This document shows, in pieces, positions 1-7,212 of a stretch of 23,703 bases of DNA. This stretch comes from a virus. The DNA is taken from positions 1 through 23,703 of IMG/VR virus record IMGVR_UViG_3300008108_000663; one strand, given 5' to 3'. The position numbers and the translations under genes were made by a program. The notes under the pieces were generated by a model. It was given only the letters and a program-made list of their open reading frames with translations. It did no database searches and had not been told where the DNA came from. Position 1 is the stretch's first letter. Each line of letters starts with the position of its first letter.

Positions 1-51
1 ACTGTTTAATTCATTTGCAACTCTTACAATTGCGTCGTTTCTTAATGCCAT
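1..51 (-). CDS. Partial CDS, N-terminal 17 codons only
   Basis: An ATG on the minus strand at 51 opens a frame reading MALRNDAIVRVANELNS that runs off the left edge of the window. It starts three bases after the stop codon of the tail-fibre-like gene, so it is probably the next gene of the same structural transcript. The fragment is too short to assign. Its reality rests on tight spacing and an uninterrupted frame. Confidence 0.55.
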   Translation of the reverse strand, partial: MALRNDAIVRVANELNS

Positions 52-54
52 AGT

Positions 55-1722
55 TTAATAATTAAATAAAATTCTTTGATTTATCATTGTTGCATAATCT
101 ACTTCATCACTAAATGATTGTAAAGCCGTATTCACAACATTATTCGTTGGATATTTCGTATTTGAATTATCTAACGCAGATGTTTCTTTATTTGCCACGT
201 TTTCAGGTGTATAACCTATTAATGTGGTTATTGTTGAGGCCGATACAATAACACCATTACCCACCAATATACCATTAAATGTTGTTGTTGTACCCGAGTC
301 AATATTGTTTGTTCCATTGACACCTTGAGGACCTTGAGGACCAACAGGTAATGTTTGTTGAACCCATTGATAACTATTCCCATCATAGTTATATGTGTAT
401 TCAACACCCGTTTCTGAATGTTGCCATATTGAACCAACAACTATTGTTCCAGTTGGAGCTGTGTTTTGATAATAATATTGTATCTTATCATCTAAACTTA
501 CAAGTATGTCATTTATAACAGTACATCCAGTTATATCATCACAAGTAAATTGTGTGTTATTTGAAAATGGTGTTACACCATACGAATAGTGTATATTCCC
601 TTCAGTTAAAAATGTTACAGTGTTACCACTATTATTATTATTTGTCGCTCTTACTTTGACCAATATTCTATCGTCAACACTTATTGTTCTTCCACTATAA
701 TAGCCATCCGTAATTTCCATTGTCGGTGTTGGTGAATTACTTGTAACAGGTGCTGGATCTGTTGATAATAAAAAGGTTTCAGTTCCACCAGTATCTCTTA
801 AATAAATTTCACAAAAAATATCAATTTCAGCTGAGGAACTATCTTTATATGAATGTAAATAAAAAGACCAAACACCTGATGGAATTAAATTGGTATTTGG
901 ATATCCAAGTGGTGTTAAAAATGATGCAATTGTTTCTGTTGATAGAGCGTTAATTGTAACACCCGTGGATTGTTGTGGTTCAGTTGTCGCAATAGGACTA
1001 AACTCTTGATATCCATTTTGACTTTGAGATAAATTTAAATAATAAACTTGACCACCAGCTCCACCAATTGGTAATCCCGTAACACCGAAAGACCCACCAG
1101 CATTATTTCTAAATATTATATTACCATTTGTATATGTACCACCGGTGACATAAATGTCTAAAGGTAAACCATAATATGTTGTTGCAGATATTGTTGGAAC
1201 ATTTAACTGTCCCGTCATTGTGTCACCAGCTTTATTTACCTTTTCCGATAAAATATTCTTAGTTGTGGATGTATATGATTCAAATAAAGATAACGGTGTA
1301 ATACCATTTAAAATAAAATTATCACCATTATTAAAAGTGAAAACAACAGATGTTCCTGATATCGTTCCACCTGTAATAAACGTATCTGTAAATCCACTGA
1401 CTGTAACATTACTTGTATCAGAGTTGTATAAAGTTAAAATTTTTGTGGTTGAATCAAATGTACCACCAGTAACTGTTGTTCCACCCGTTCCACCTGAAAT
1501 CGGTTTCCAAGTCGCATTTCCATTTGAATCTGATGTTAGAACATAACCATAAGATTCTGAACCATCTTGGTATTTTAATATACCTGTTATTGTAAGTCCT
1601 GATGAAAAAATAGGATTAACAGGAATTTCACCTCCAATTCTATATACAATACCGGTTGTTAAATCAGATTGTAAAACATAATTGTAGCTATCTTTAATTA
1701 ATTGATTTCTAATATCGGACAT
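55..1722 (-). CDS. Tail fibre-like structural protein with collagen-like segment
   Basis: This 555-residue protein is rich in Thr, Ser, Gly and Asn and has the low-complexity beta-rich look of phage fibres. Visible elements are a GYVLTSDSNGNATWKP segment near residues 58-73, typical of the N-terminal part of phage fibre proteins; repeated TGGT(Y/F/I) units; an AGDTMTGQL motif near residue 165, the element found in short tail fibre and receptor-binding proteins; a collagen-like GPQGPQGVNG stretch near residue 460; and a C-terminal SALDNSNTKYPTNNVVNTALQ-like region, probably for trimerisation or chaperone contact. It likely forms a trimeric fibre on the tail or baseplate and contributes to host recognition. 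It is followed after three bases by another gene. No TATTTATA motif stands in sense orientation before its ATG. The fibre call is fairly secure; its exact position on the virion is not known. Confidence 0.8.
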   Translation of the reverse strand: MSDIRNQLIKDSYNYVLQSDLTTGIVYRIGGEIPVNPIFSSGLTITGILKYQDGSESYGYVLTSDSNGNATWKPISGGTGGTTVTGGTFDSTTKILTLYNSDTSNVTVSGFTDTFITGGTISGTSVVFTFNNGDNFILNGITPLSLFESYTSTTKNILSEKVNKAGDTMTGQLNVPTISATTYYGLPLDIYVTGGTYTNGNIIFRNNAGGSFGVTGLPIGGAGGQVYYLNLSQSQNGYQEFSPIATTEPQQSTGVTINALSTETIASFLTPLGYPNTNLIPSGVWSFYLHSYKDSSSAEIDIFCEIYLRDTGGTETFLLSTDPAPVTSNSPTPTMEITDGYYSGRTISVDDRILVKVRATNNNNSGNTVTFLTEGNIHYSYGVTPFSNNTQFTCDDITGCTVINDILVSLDDKIQYYYQNTAPTGTIVVGSIWQHSETGVEYTYNYDGNSYQWVQQTLPVGPQGPQGVNGTNNIDSGTTTTFNGILVGNGVIVSASTITTLIGYTPENVANKETSALDNSNTKYPTNNVVNTALQSFSDEVDYATMINQRILFNY

Positions 1723-1761
1723 ACGGGAATTTTACACATATTTATCTATATAGTAAATACT

Positions 1762-2124
1762 ATGGGATCGATTTGTTATTCATGGGATGATACCCCATAT
1801 AGTTGGTTTGAGACACCTTTTACATGGGCCGAGGGTTGTGTAATCCAAAAAATAGTATCTAGTTTTATTGGACCTCCAAAAAAAGGTATCGTAAGAACAA
1901 AAGATAGAGAAAGAAGAGGAATAAAGGGGGAAATAAATAAATTAGAAAAAGAAGAGAAACTTACGTTAATAAATCTTTTTTTAAGACTTGAAACGGATGA
2001 AATCACAATCGAAACCAGAGTAAATAAAAATAAAAATACTAAAATAAAAATAAAATTAAGTGACGTTAAAATTGATATGATGGAACAAAAAAATATCAAT
2101 GTTAATGTTAAAAATATAATTTAA
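1762..2124 (+). CDS. Small unknown protein with N-terminal Trp-rich repeats
   Basis: I do not recognise the function. The frame is open from 1702, but ATG 1762 is preferred: a near-motif TATTTATC lies 15 bases upstream, and the protein then begins MGSICYSWDDTPYSWFETPFTWAEG, with three spaced aromatic units of the form YSW, YSW and FTW. The rest (120 aa) is highly charged: a basic stretch GPPKKGIVRTKDRERRGIKG, then alternating Lys/Glu and beta-type segments. Trp-repeat N-termini of this kind occur in small phage structural proteins, so a virion role is possible. It is divergent from the tail-fibre-like gene and 17 bases upstream of the next gene. Confidence 0.65.
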   Translation: MGSICYSWDDTPYSWFETPFTWAEGCVIQKIVSSFIGPPKKGIVRTKDRERRGIKGEINKLEKEEKLTLINLFLRLETDEITIETRVNKNKNTKIKIKLSDVKIDMMEQKNINVNVKNII

Positions 2125-2129
2125 TCACA

Positions 2130-2137
2130 TATTTATA
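2130..2137 (+). promoter_or_regulatory. TATTTATA motif, 4 bases before the ATG at 2142
   Basis: An exact copy of the motif that recurs in sense orientation just upstream of protein starts across this window. Probably a phage-specific promoter element or a start-proximal translation signal. Confidence 0.5.
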
Positions 2138-2141
2138 GGTT

Positions 2142-2642
2142 ATGGCATACAATTTATATACTGACAAATTAAATAAATTTAATTGTACAATTGATATTGA
2201 AGGAAGTTCATTATCCAAATCCAAAGTTAGATTGGTTATTGAAACTAATGAAATGTCTTATATGTTTAATGGTTATGTTAATGAAGATGGGGCGTGTGAA
2301 GTTATTGTTCCTAAAACAAAAAACTTTTTATCTGAAGGAACAAAAGGTAATATAAAATTAGAAGTTATTGCAGATGACGTATATTTTGAACCATGGACAT
2401 CTGATTTTAATGTAAAAACAACTAAAAAAGTTAACGTTGTTGTTAACGAACAAGTTGAAGATAAACCAAAATTAAGGGTGAATGTTATTGAACAAAAAGA
2501 AGAACCCAAAAAAATAGTTGAAAGTATAGAACCCAAAAAAATAGTTGAGAGTCAAGAACCTAAAAAAGTATCAACATCAATTAAAAATACATACACACTA
2601 TCAAAATCTGATATTATTAGAAAAATATTATCACAAAAATAA
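2142..2642 (+). CDS. Conserved-looking phage protein with beta domain and repeat tail
   Basis: A 166-residue protein. Residues 1 to about 100 look like a compact beta-sandwich (MAYNLYTDKLNKFNCTIDIE, RLVIETNEMSYMFNGYV, NIKLEVIADDVYFEPWTSDF). From memory, this layout (YTDK, FNG, ADD.YF.PW) matches a small unassigned protein found in T4-like phages of marine bacteria; that was not checked. The C-terminal part is a charged linker with near repeats EPKKIVESI, EPKKIVESQ and EPKKVSTS, then a short helix ending SDIIRKILSQK. A TATTTATA motif lies four bases before the ATG. A role in the virion or in head assembly is possible but not shown. Confidence 0.75.
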   Translation: MAYNLYTDKLNKFNCTIDIEGSSLSKSKVRLVIETNEMSYMFNGYVNEDGACEVIVPKTKNFLSEGTKGNIKLEVIADDVYFEPWTSDFNVKTTKKVNVVVNEQVEDKPKLRVNVIEQKEEPKKIVESIEPKKIVESQEPKKVSTSIKNTYTLSKSDIIRKILSQK

Positions 2643-2675
2643 TTTTATAAAATATTTTTATTTTCTATTTTTTTT

Positions 2676-2707
2676 ATCTATATTGTATTTTACAAAAATA
2701 TAGATAA
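2676..2707. repeat. Inverted repeat upstream of the 2710 gene
   Basis: The arms TATCTATATT and AATATAGATA are perfect reverse complements separated by 12 bases, ending two bases before the ATG at 2710. It could be an operator or an mRNA hairpin over the start. The region is extremely AT-rich, so chance is a real alternative. Confidence 0.4.
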
Positions 2708-2709
2708 TT

Positions 2710-2955
2710 ATGAAATGTATCAAATCAATTAAATCGACCAAAAACACCGAAATCGGGGTAATTAAAAGAATCGTTGATAGTGAAGCGGAATCAATGGTTA
2801 AAAGTGGTTATTGGAAATATATCCCTAAATCAGAATACAAGGGTAATAAAGTTGTTGAAGAAGAAAAGTTAAGAGAACAGTACCCCGCAAATGTCGAGGG
2901 TACAAAGGAATTTAATAAGGCAAATAAAAAAAGTAATAAAAAAGTTTCAAAATAA
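2710..2955 (+). CDS. Small unknown basic protein
   Basis: An 81-residue Lys/Glu-rich protein (MKCIKSIKSTKNTEIGVIKRIVDSEAESMVKSGYW at the N-terminus, which I do not recognise). Residues 15-50 resemble the short strand-helix-strand segment IKRIVDSEAESMVKSGYWKYIPKSEY seen in small phage proteins of unknown role; the last 25 residues are a low-complexity Lys/Asn tail. The gene ends inside the promoter region of the downstream tRNA (stop codon at 2953-2955, promoter -7 at 2980), so coding and promoter sequence are packed together. Confidence 0.65.
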   Translation: MKCIKSIKSTKNTEIGVIKRIVDSEAESMVKSGYWKYIPKSEYKGNKVVEEEKLREQYPANVEGTKEFNKANKKSNKKVSK

Positions 2956-3020
2956 TTTTTTTATTTGAAAAACATTATTTACTTTTGTGAAACAATCGGA
3001 AACGATAAAGTTCTTTAAAT
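2938..3020 (+). promoter_or_regulatory. Host-type promoter and boxA-like leader module R1, before the tRNA
   Basis: This is the first of three copies of one module. It contains TACTTTTG (2980-2987), fitting the Bacteroidetes -7 consensus TAnnTTTG, then a small GNRA-type hairpin ATCGGAAACGAT, then AGTTCTTTAAAT (3009-3020), which resembles the boxA-like element of Bacteroidetes rRNA leaders. No TTTG lies at the usual -33 distance (the nearest is 12 bases upstream), so this copy may be weaker. The tRNA begins eight bases after the boxA-like element. Confidence 0.6.
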
Positions 3021-3027
3021 AATTTAT

Positions 3028-3099
3028 AGTGGCGTAGAGCAGTGGTAGCTCACTAGGCTCATAACCTAGGGGTCGTTGGTTCGAATCCAACCGCCGCAA
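3028..3099 (+). tRNA. tRNA-Met (CAT), initiator-like
   Basis: A full cloverleaf can be folded by hand. Acceptor arm: 3028-3034 with 3092-3098. D stem: GAGC/GCTC (3037-3040, 3048-3051). Anticodon stem: CTAGG/CCTAG, with loop CTCATAA and anticodon CAT at 3060-3062. T stem: GTTGG/CCAAC, with loop TTCGAAT. Discriminator: A3099. Three features point to the initiator: the first acceptor pair is an A-A mismatch (position 1-72), the D stem has A11-U24 rather than the elongator arrangement, and CTCATAACC plus GGTCGTTGGTTC read like bacterial tRNA-fMet. Only two of the three anticodon-stem G-C pairs typical of initiators are present. CCA is not encoded; the next bases are CAAA. Confidence 0.92.
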
Positions 3100-3100
3100 C

Positions 3101-3193
3101 AAAAAAAAGTTTCAAAAAGATTTTGAACTTTAAAAAAAGTTCCTTATCTTTGTAAAACATTCGGAAATAAAACACCGAAAAAGTTCTTAAAAA
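3101..3193 (+). promoter_or_regulatory. Host-type promoter and leader module R2, with no RNA gene after it
   Basis: TTTG (3122-3125), a 19-base spacer, then TATCTTTG (3145-3152) make a full Bacteroidetes-type promoter. The leader has a hairpin with stem TTCGG/CCGAA and a shortened boxA-like AGTTCTTAAA from 3182. No RNA gene follows before module R3 starts at about 3192. R2 is either an upstream tandem promoter for the giant RNA, as with the P1/P2 pairs of rRNA operons, or the trace of a lost RNA gene. Confidence 0.6.
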
Positions 3194-3276
3194 AAAAGTT
3201 TGACAAAAATTTGGAAGTTTAAAAAAACGTTCTTATCTTTGTAAAACAATCGGAAACGATAAAAGTTCTTTGAAAA
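3192..3276 (+). promoter_or_regulatory. Host-type promoter and boxA-like leader module R3, before the giant RNA
   Basis: TTTG (3210-3213), a 20-base spacer and TATCTTTG (3234-3241) form a strong promoter of the Bacteroidetes housekeeping type; transcription should start near 3248. The leader has the GAAA-loop hairpin ATCGGAAACGAT and then AGTTCTTTGAAAA (3264-3276), the best boxA-like match of the three modules. Modules R2 and R3 are clear tandem duplicates, and R1 is more diverged. Confidence 0.65.
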
Positions 3277-4180
3277 TATTGGGCGGTCTATAGTCCATAA
3301 ATAAACCATGAAAGTGGTATAAAGTGACTTACTTTGGTTGAAGTGGGTTGCGGCTTGGGAAACCGAGCTCGAGTAGACAAACGAGATATCGTCTGACCTT
3401 TAGTACTGAGGGTAACACTGTAGGGAAAGTGGTTGGATGACCAAGCGATGTGGGTCGTTTGGTTGAGGTGGGAACACTAATAAGAATAACTCGTAGAATT
3501 ATTGCAAGAAGTGTTGTTATCCGACTTCATAATTGCGTTTTTCAATATTATGGTTGTCTTAAAACCGAAAGGTATGATATCGTACAGGTGGTGCTGTTGT
3601 TATCCTTAACCTTAGCCTACCAAGGCATGAGTTATGAAGATGAGCAAAAATATGGAAACAGGGATGTTTCAGAGGGTAGTTTAGTATTTAGCCGTTCAAA
3701 AGATGGCTGAGCTGGCGACGGGCCACTACCTTCACAATCCACAAACCAAATACTTTGCATTCCAAATTATGTGCAAACATTAATTAAAATCAAAGGAAAA
3801 GTGCTCGTCAGTTGTGGATGACAGGTCACTACATAGTCATGAGTTGTTCATGGCCATGAAGGGTCCCAAACCCGACATGATTTTTATGAAAGTTCTCTAA
3901 TCTCGCAAGGATTAATTGGGGTGGCAACCTCGAAGAGTGATAAGTAGTAAGAGAGTGATTCGCAACTTAAGGATTGGTTAATCTAATTGACCGTGACTGA
4001 TTATTACTACTCAAAAGGTAGTGGATGAGGGAAGAATCAATAATGTCCCGAAGATAATCACCAGAACGTGTAATCTCAGCGTTTTATTTTTCCTGATTTT
4101 AATAAATCATGGTGGTGGAGTAATAAAAAGATTCTCATGCCGCAAGGTCCCAAAGGTTAGATTTTTCTAACCTTTTTTTT
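3248..4180 (+). ncRNA. Giant structured RNA, GOLLD-like
   Basis: About 0.9 kb without a credible gene; an 86-codon frame inside looks spurious. It lies between a strong promoter with an rRNA-like leader and a strong intrinsic terminator. GC content is visibly higher than in flanking genes, as in structured RNA. Local hairpins are dense: AACACT (from 3474) with AGTGTT near 3510, GTATG/CGTAC near 3570-3585, GCCT/AGGC near 3615, CATGA/TCATG near 3838-3852, GGGT/ACCC near 3863, a GCAA-capped TAATC/GATTA stem near 3898-3914, and GGT/ACC near 3920-3930. Size, phage location and position just after a tRNA fit GOLLD RNA (about 800-900 nt), reported in phages and prophages near tRNAs; ROOL (about 600 nt) is the next candidate. 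Missing RNase P, tmRNA and group II signatures argue against those. The family call rests on size and context, not on alignment. The 5' end is inferred from the promoter. Confidence 0.6.
4152..4180 (+). terminator. Intrinsic terminator of the giant RNA
   Basis: A perfect 10-bp stem, AAAGGTTAGA/TCTAACCTTT, with a TTTT loop is followed by a run of eight T. It ends against the stop codon of the convergent CCA-adding enzyme gene, and the same hairpin could help stop that transcript, although the T-run favours the plus strand. Confidence 0.9.
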
Positions 4181-5648
4181 ATAACATATTTTTGATTATT
4201 TTTTTAATTTCGTTGATTTGGTTATCAACTCTGTATTTGTTTACAATTTCTATAGCTTCTTCTTTACTAATATTTGGATTTTCATACCACGCTTCTTGAA
4301 CTGCGTTTAATATTTCTTTAAAAATTGGTGATGGTTTTAATCCCATTTTTATAAGATCATTACCTGTTATTGGTAATTTTAATTTTGAATTATCTATATT
4401 TGAATTTAAAATTTTAATTCTTTCTCTAATATGATTTATTTGATTTGGCATTGATGATGTTTCAGAATGTGAAATATTGTCCGCATGAATTACATCTAAA
4501 ATATTTTCTAAATTATCACCAACCGATGCAATAAATTTTCTTATTGATTTATCTGACAATCCTGTCGCATCGTCACCTCCATGTTTTAATGCCATATGAT
4601 TTCTAACACCTAAAGCAACGGCGTCTATTAAATCATTTGGATATCTTAATCTCGACATTATATTTTTAACCATCTCTTCACCCGCTTTTTCATGTCCATA
4701 AAAATGAACGGATCCTTCAGGAGAGACTGTTTTTGTTAATACTTTACCTATATCATGAAATAAGGCAATTAATCTTGTTTTTAAATCATCCGGAGTTTTA
4801 GATAACACATCCATGGAATGTTTAAACACATCATCTTTATGATGTATGTTTTGTTTCATACCAACAGCATCATTAAATTCTTCAATAATGTATGATAATA
4901 AATTGGTGATTTTCAACAAACGAATTCCCTTAGACGGGTTGGGTGATAATAAAATTTTATTTAACTCATCTGAAATTCTTTCTTTTGAAATAGTATCAAT
5001 TAAAGATGAGTGTTTTCTAATTTCTTTTAAAACATCTGTGTTAATGTCAAAATCATATTTAACCGCAAATCTTATTGCTCTTAACATTCTTAAAGGATCA
5101 TCTTTAAAAATAATTTCAGACTCTGATGTAGTTCTAATTACACCATTTTTTATATCATCAATACCTTTTCCTGTTAAATCTAATATTTCACTAGTTGAAA
5201 CATTTTTCAATAAAGAGTTTATTGTTAAATCTCTTCTTAAAACATCATCAATTAATTCACCACCAGTTACATCAGGTTTTCTTGATCCCGAAGTATATTT
5301 TTCTTTTCTCGGTGCCACAAATTCCAATTCAATTGGTGGTAATCCTAATTTATTATTATTTAATGACAATTTAGAAGTACCGAATCTCGGATAAATTACA
5401 GGATTACTTTCTTCCTTAAAATTCCCTAACTTATTTGATAACCAAATAGAAAAATTAATACCAGCATCTAAATCTCCTATAACCACAAAATCTAAATCTT
5501 TTGCAGTTTTCCCCATAATTTCATCTCTAACAGCACCACCAGCCAAAAATACTTTATTTTCCCATTCAGTACCATTAATGGTATCTCTAAGAAATTTCAT
5601 TACTGTTTCTTCGTTAGTAGATTCCATTATAATTTTTTTAAGATTCAT
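4179..5648 (-). CDS. cca: CCA-adding enzyme (tRNA nucleotidyltransferase) with HD domain
   Basis: This 489-residue protein carries the full class II CCA-adding enzyme / poly(A) polymerase head: LAGGAVRD (35-42), catalytic DLD (51-53), RRDLTINSL (138-146) for template-free nucleotide selection, and DDPLRMLRAIRFA (183-195). A C-terminal HD phosphohydrolase-type domain follows, with a His at 277 and HD at 298-299 in LFHDIGK. It adds or repairs the 3' CCA of tRNA-like molecules, which matters here because neither the tRNA nor the tmRNA encodes CCA. The first residues, MNLKKIIMES, form a short leader ending I-M-E, like capsid-targeting peptides. A TATTTATA motif lies three bases before the ATG. 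A poly(A) polymerase role cannot be excluded from motifs alone. CCA enzymes are uncommon in phages. Confidence 0.93.
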   Translation of the reverse strand: MNLKKIIMESTNEETVMKFLRDTINGTEWENKVFLAGGAVRDEIMGKTAKDLDFVVIGDLDAGINFSIWLSNKLGNFKEESNPVIYPRFGTSKLSLNNNKLGLPPIELEFVAPRKEKYTSGSRKPDVTGGELIDDVLRRDLTINSLLKNVSTSEILDLTGKGIDDIKNGVIRTTSESEIIFKDDPLRMLRAIRFAVKYDFDINTDVLKEIRKHSSLIDTISKERISDELNKILLSPNPSKGIRLLKITNLLSYIIEEFNDAVGMKQNIHHKDDVFKHSMDVLSKTPDDLKTRLIALFHDIGKVLTKTVSPEGSVHFYGHEKAGEEMVKNIMSRLRYPNDLIDAVALGVRNHMALKHGGDDATGLSDKSIRKFIASVGDNLENILDVIHADNISHSETSSMPNQINHIRERIKILNSNIDNSKLKLPITGNDLIKMGLKPSPIFKEILNAVQEAWYENPNISKEEAIEIVNKYRVDNQINEIKKIIKNML

Positions 5649-5651
5649 AAT

Positions 5652-5659
5652 TATAAATA
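5652..5659 (-). promoter_or_regulatory. TATTTATA motif before the CCA enzyme gene
   Basis: An exact sense-strand copy (TATAAATA on the plus strand) ending three bases before the start codon at 5648. Confidence 0.5.
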
Positions 5660-5707
5660 TAATAATAAATTTTTGTTTTTTACAAAAAAAATTATTAAAT
5701 TGTGTTT

Positions 5708-5737
5708 ATGAGATTAATTTGTATATCAGATATGTAA
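5708..5737 (+). pseudogene. Remnant of the metallophosphoesterase 5' end
   Basis: ATG 5708 reads M-R-L-I-C-I-S-D-M and then stops at 5735. The current metallophosphoesterase begins M-C-R-I-I-C-I-S-D-T-H at 6457. Over seven codons from AGA to GAY the two copies share 16 of 21 bases, and the differences are mostly third-position changes. I read this as the original gene start, cut off when the HNH gene inserted after the eighth codon. A chance leader peptide is the alternative. Confidence 0.6.
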
Positions 5738-5753
5738 ATTATTACCATTAGTG

Positions 5754-5770
5754 ATATATTTATAATATAT
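5754..5770 (+). promoter_or_regulatory. Palindrome with TATTTATA over the HNH start codon
   Basis: The arms ATATATT and AATATAT flank a TAT loop. The motif TATTTATA (5757-5764) spans the loop, and the ATG at 5769 overlaps the right arm. The same arrangement is seen before the GIY-YIG gene. Confidence 0.45.
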
Positions 5771-6464
5771 GAATTATCAAAAAATATACGAACAAATTAT
5801 TGAACGAGCAAAAAACGAAAAAAGAAAAAAATATAATGGAATATATTATGAATCACATCATATTATTCCTAAATGTTTAGGTGGTGAAGGAAGTACAAAA
5901 CAATGGAGAACACATTCAAATATAATATTATTGACTGCTAGAGAACATTTTTTATGTCATTGGTTATTACATAATATTTATCCTGATAATGAAAAATTGG
6001 CAATGTCTTTTTGGACAATGTGTAGTTTTAAAAACAATAAACAAAAAAGATATATACCAAGTTCAAAAATTATTGAATACACAAAAATTAAGATGAGTGA
6101 AACAAAAAAAAATAAAATTGGTTATTGGAAAGGTAAAAAACTATATGAGAAAACAAAAGAAAAAATAAGTAAATCAAAAAAAGGAATTAAAATTCATAGT
6201 GAAGAAAATAAACGAAAATTGGGTGAAAGAAGTAAAGGAAACACAGATAGATTAGGGAAAAAACATACCCAAAATTCAAAAAATAAAATGAGTGAATCAA
6301 ATAAAAAACGTTATATATTAAATCCACAAATTAAAATTTCACAACGTGAAAAAATGAAAAATAAACAACAAAAAAAAGTAAAATGCCCATATTGTGACAA
6401 AGAAGGTGGAAATACAATGGGTAGATGGCATTTTGAAAATTGTAAATATAAAAATAATGTGTAG
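5769..6464 (+). CDS. HNH homing endonuclease with NUMOD3-like motifs and C-terminal zinc finger
   Basis: A 231-residue DNA endonuclease. The HNH core is ESHHIIPKCLGG (His30, His31), then NIILLTAREHFLCHWLL (Asn51, His60, His64), the usual layout of phage HNH homing enzymes. The middle holds Lys-rich helix-turn repeats of the NUMOD3 type (KISKSKKGIKIHSEENKRKLG; LGKKHTQNSKNKMSES) that bind DNA along the groove. The end is a zinc finger C206-X2-C209-X11-H221-X3-C225. The gene sits between a remnant of the metallophosphoesterase start and the intact gene, overlapping it by eight bases. There are no group I intron core sequences around it, so it is a free-standing insertion. It has its own TATTTATA motif inside a palindrome. 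Confidence 0.88.
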   Translation: MNYQKIYEQIIERAKNEKRKKYNGIYYESHHIIPKCLGGEGSTKQWRTHSNIILLTAREHFLCHWLLHNIYPDNEKLAMSFWTMCSFKNNKQKRYIPSSKIIEYTKIKMSETKKNKIGYWKGKKLYEKTKEKISKSKKGIKIHSEENKRKLGERSKGNTDRLGKKHTQNSKNKMSESNKKRYILNPQIKISQREKMKNKQQKKVKCPYCDKEGGNTMGRWHFENCKYKNNV

Positions 6465-7212
6465 AATCATCTGTATATCCGACACCCATTCTTTACATAA
6501 GAATATGAGACATAAAGTTCAAGATTTTATTGATCCCAATCAAGGTAATATACTTGTCCATGGTGGCGACTGTACTAATATGGGTAGAGAAAATGAAATA
6601 ATTGAATTTGTTAATTGGTATCAAAATCTTACTGGATTTGATACCAAAATATTCATTGCGGGTAACCATGATTTTGGTTTTGAACATTATAATGGTATTC
6701 GTCATAGTAACGAAGCACCTTGGTTACACCATATACTGAATGAGGAAAATCTTTCACAATCAGATGTTGTTTATTTACATGATTCTGAATTTGTAATTGA
6801 AAGTCCTGAATTTTCAAGACCAATTAAATTCTATGGTAGTCCTTGGCAACCCGAATTTTATAATTGGGCATTTAATTTACCAAGAAACGGTTGGGAGTTA
6901 GAATTAAAATGGAAAGAAATACCCGATGATACCGATATTTTAATAACACACGGTCCAGCACATGGATGTAGAGATTTCACACCACAAAACTTACAGGTTG
7001 GTTGTGAATTATTAAGATACAGAATGGATACATTGAAACCACTTGTTCACGTTTTTGGGCATATTCACCACGCCTATGGGGGTGCATATATTGATGATGT
7101 TCTATATGTAAACGCATCTACATGTACTGAAAGATATGTTCCAAGTAATAAACCAATCATAGTTGATCTTAAGGAATATGATGGTGAAATTGTTGCAACA
7201 TATGTAGATTAA
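6457..7212 (+). CDS. Calcineurin-like metallophosphoesterase
   Basis: A 251-residue single-domain metallophosphoesterase with all metal-binding blocks: D9-X-H11 (ISDTHS), G-G-D38, G-N-H-D (69-72), H165 in THGPAHG, and GHIHHAYG (201-208). The layout, with THGP and GHIH.AYG, resembles the MPPED/239FB branch of phosphodiesterases. The substrate is unknown; cyclic nucleotides or phosphoesters from nucleic-acid turnover are possible. Start 6457 is chosen because it gives the canonical N-terminal strand RIICISDTH; the frame is open further upstream only because it overlaps the HNH gene in another frame. The first nine codons seem to be a recoded copy of an older start at 5708. The gene now depends on transcription through the HNH gene. 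Confidence 0.9.
   Translation: MCRIICISDTHSLHKNMRHKVQDFIDPNQGNILVHGGDCTNMGRENEIIEFVNWYQNLTGFDTKIFIAGNHDFGFEHYNGIRHSNEAPWLHHILNEENLSQSDVVYLHDSEFVIESPEFSRPIKFYGSPWQPEFYNWAFNLPRNGWELELKWKEIPDDTDILITHGPAHGCRDFTPQNLQVGCELLRYRMDTLKPLVHVFGHIHHAYGGAYIDDVLYVNASTCTERYVPSNKPIIVDLKEYDGEIVATYVD

Noticed and set aside
1220-1546. A 108-codon plus-strand frame in the tail-fibre-like gene, and two smaller ones
   Set aside because: They are antisense to a long, coherent fibre protein, and their Pro/Val repeats mirror its Gly/Thr repeats.
2938-3276. A CRISPR-like array, because three similar repeats occur close together
   Set aside because: The repeats are imperfect promoter and leader modules with TAnnTTTG and boxA-like parts. 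They lack uniform spacers, and one precedes a tRNA.
3450-3710. An 86-codon open frame inside the giant RNA
   Set aside because: Its composition is not protein-like, it has no start-proximal motif, and it lies across paired RNA segments. It looks like a chance frame in non-coding sequence.
3248-4180. RNase P RNA, group I/II intron or rRNA fragment as the identity of the giant RNA
   Set aside because: I find no RNase P core (GAGGAAAGTCC type), no Q/R/S group I core, no group II domain V or GUGYG start, and no recognisable rRNA segment.
4846-5394. A 182-codon plus-strand frame
   Set aside because: It is antisense to the CCA-adding enzyme, whose motifs are unmistakable.
5738-6464. A group I intron carrying the HNH gene
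   Set aside because: No P, Q, R or S elements flank the gene, and the downstream enzyme has its own complete start, so splicing is not needed.
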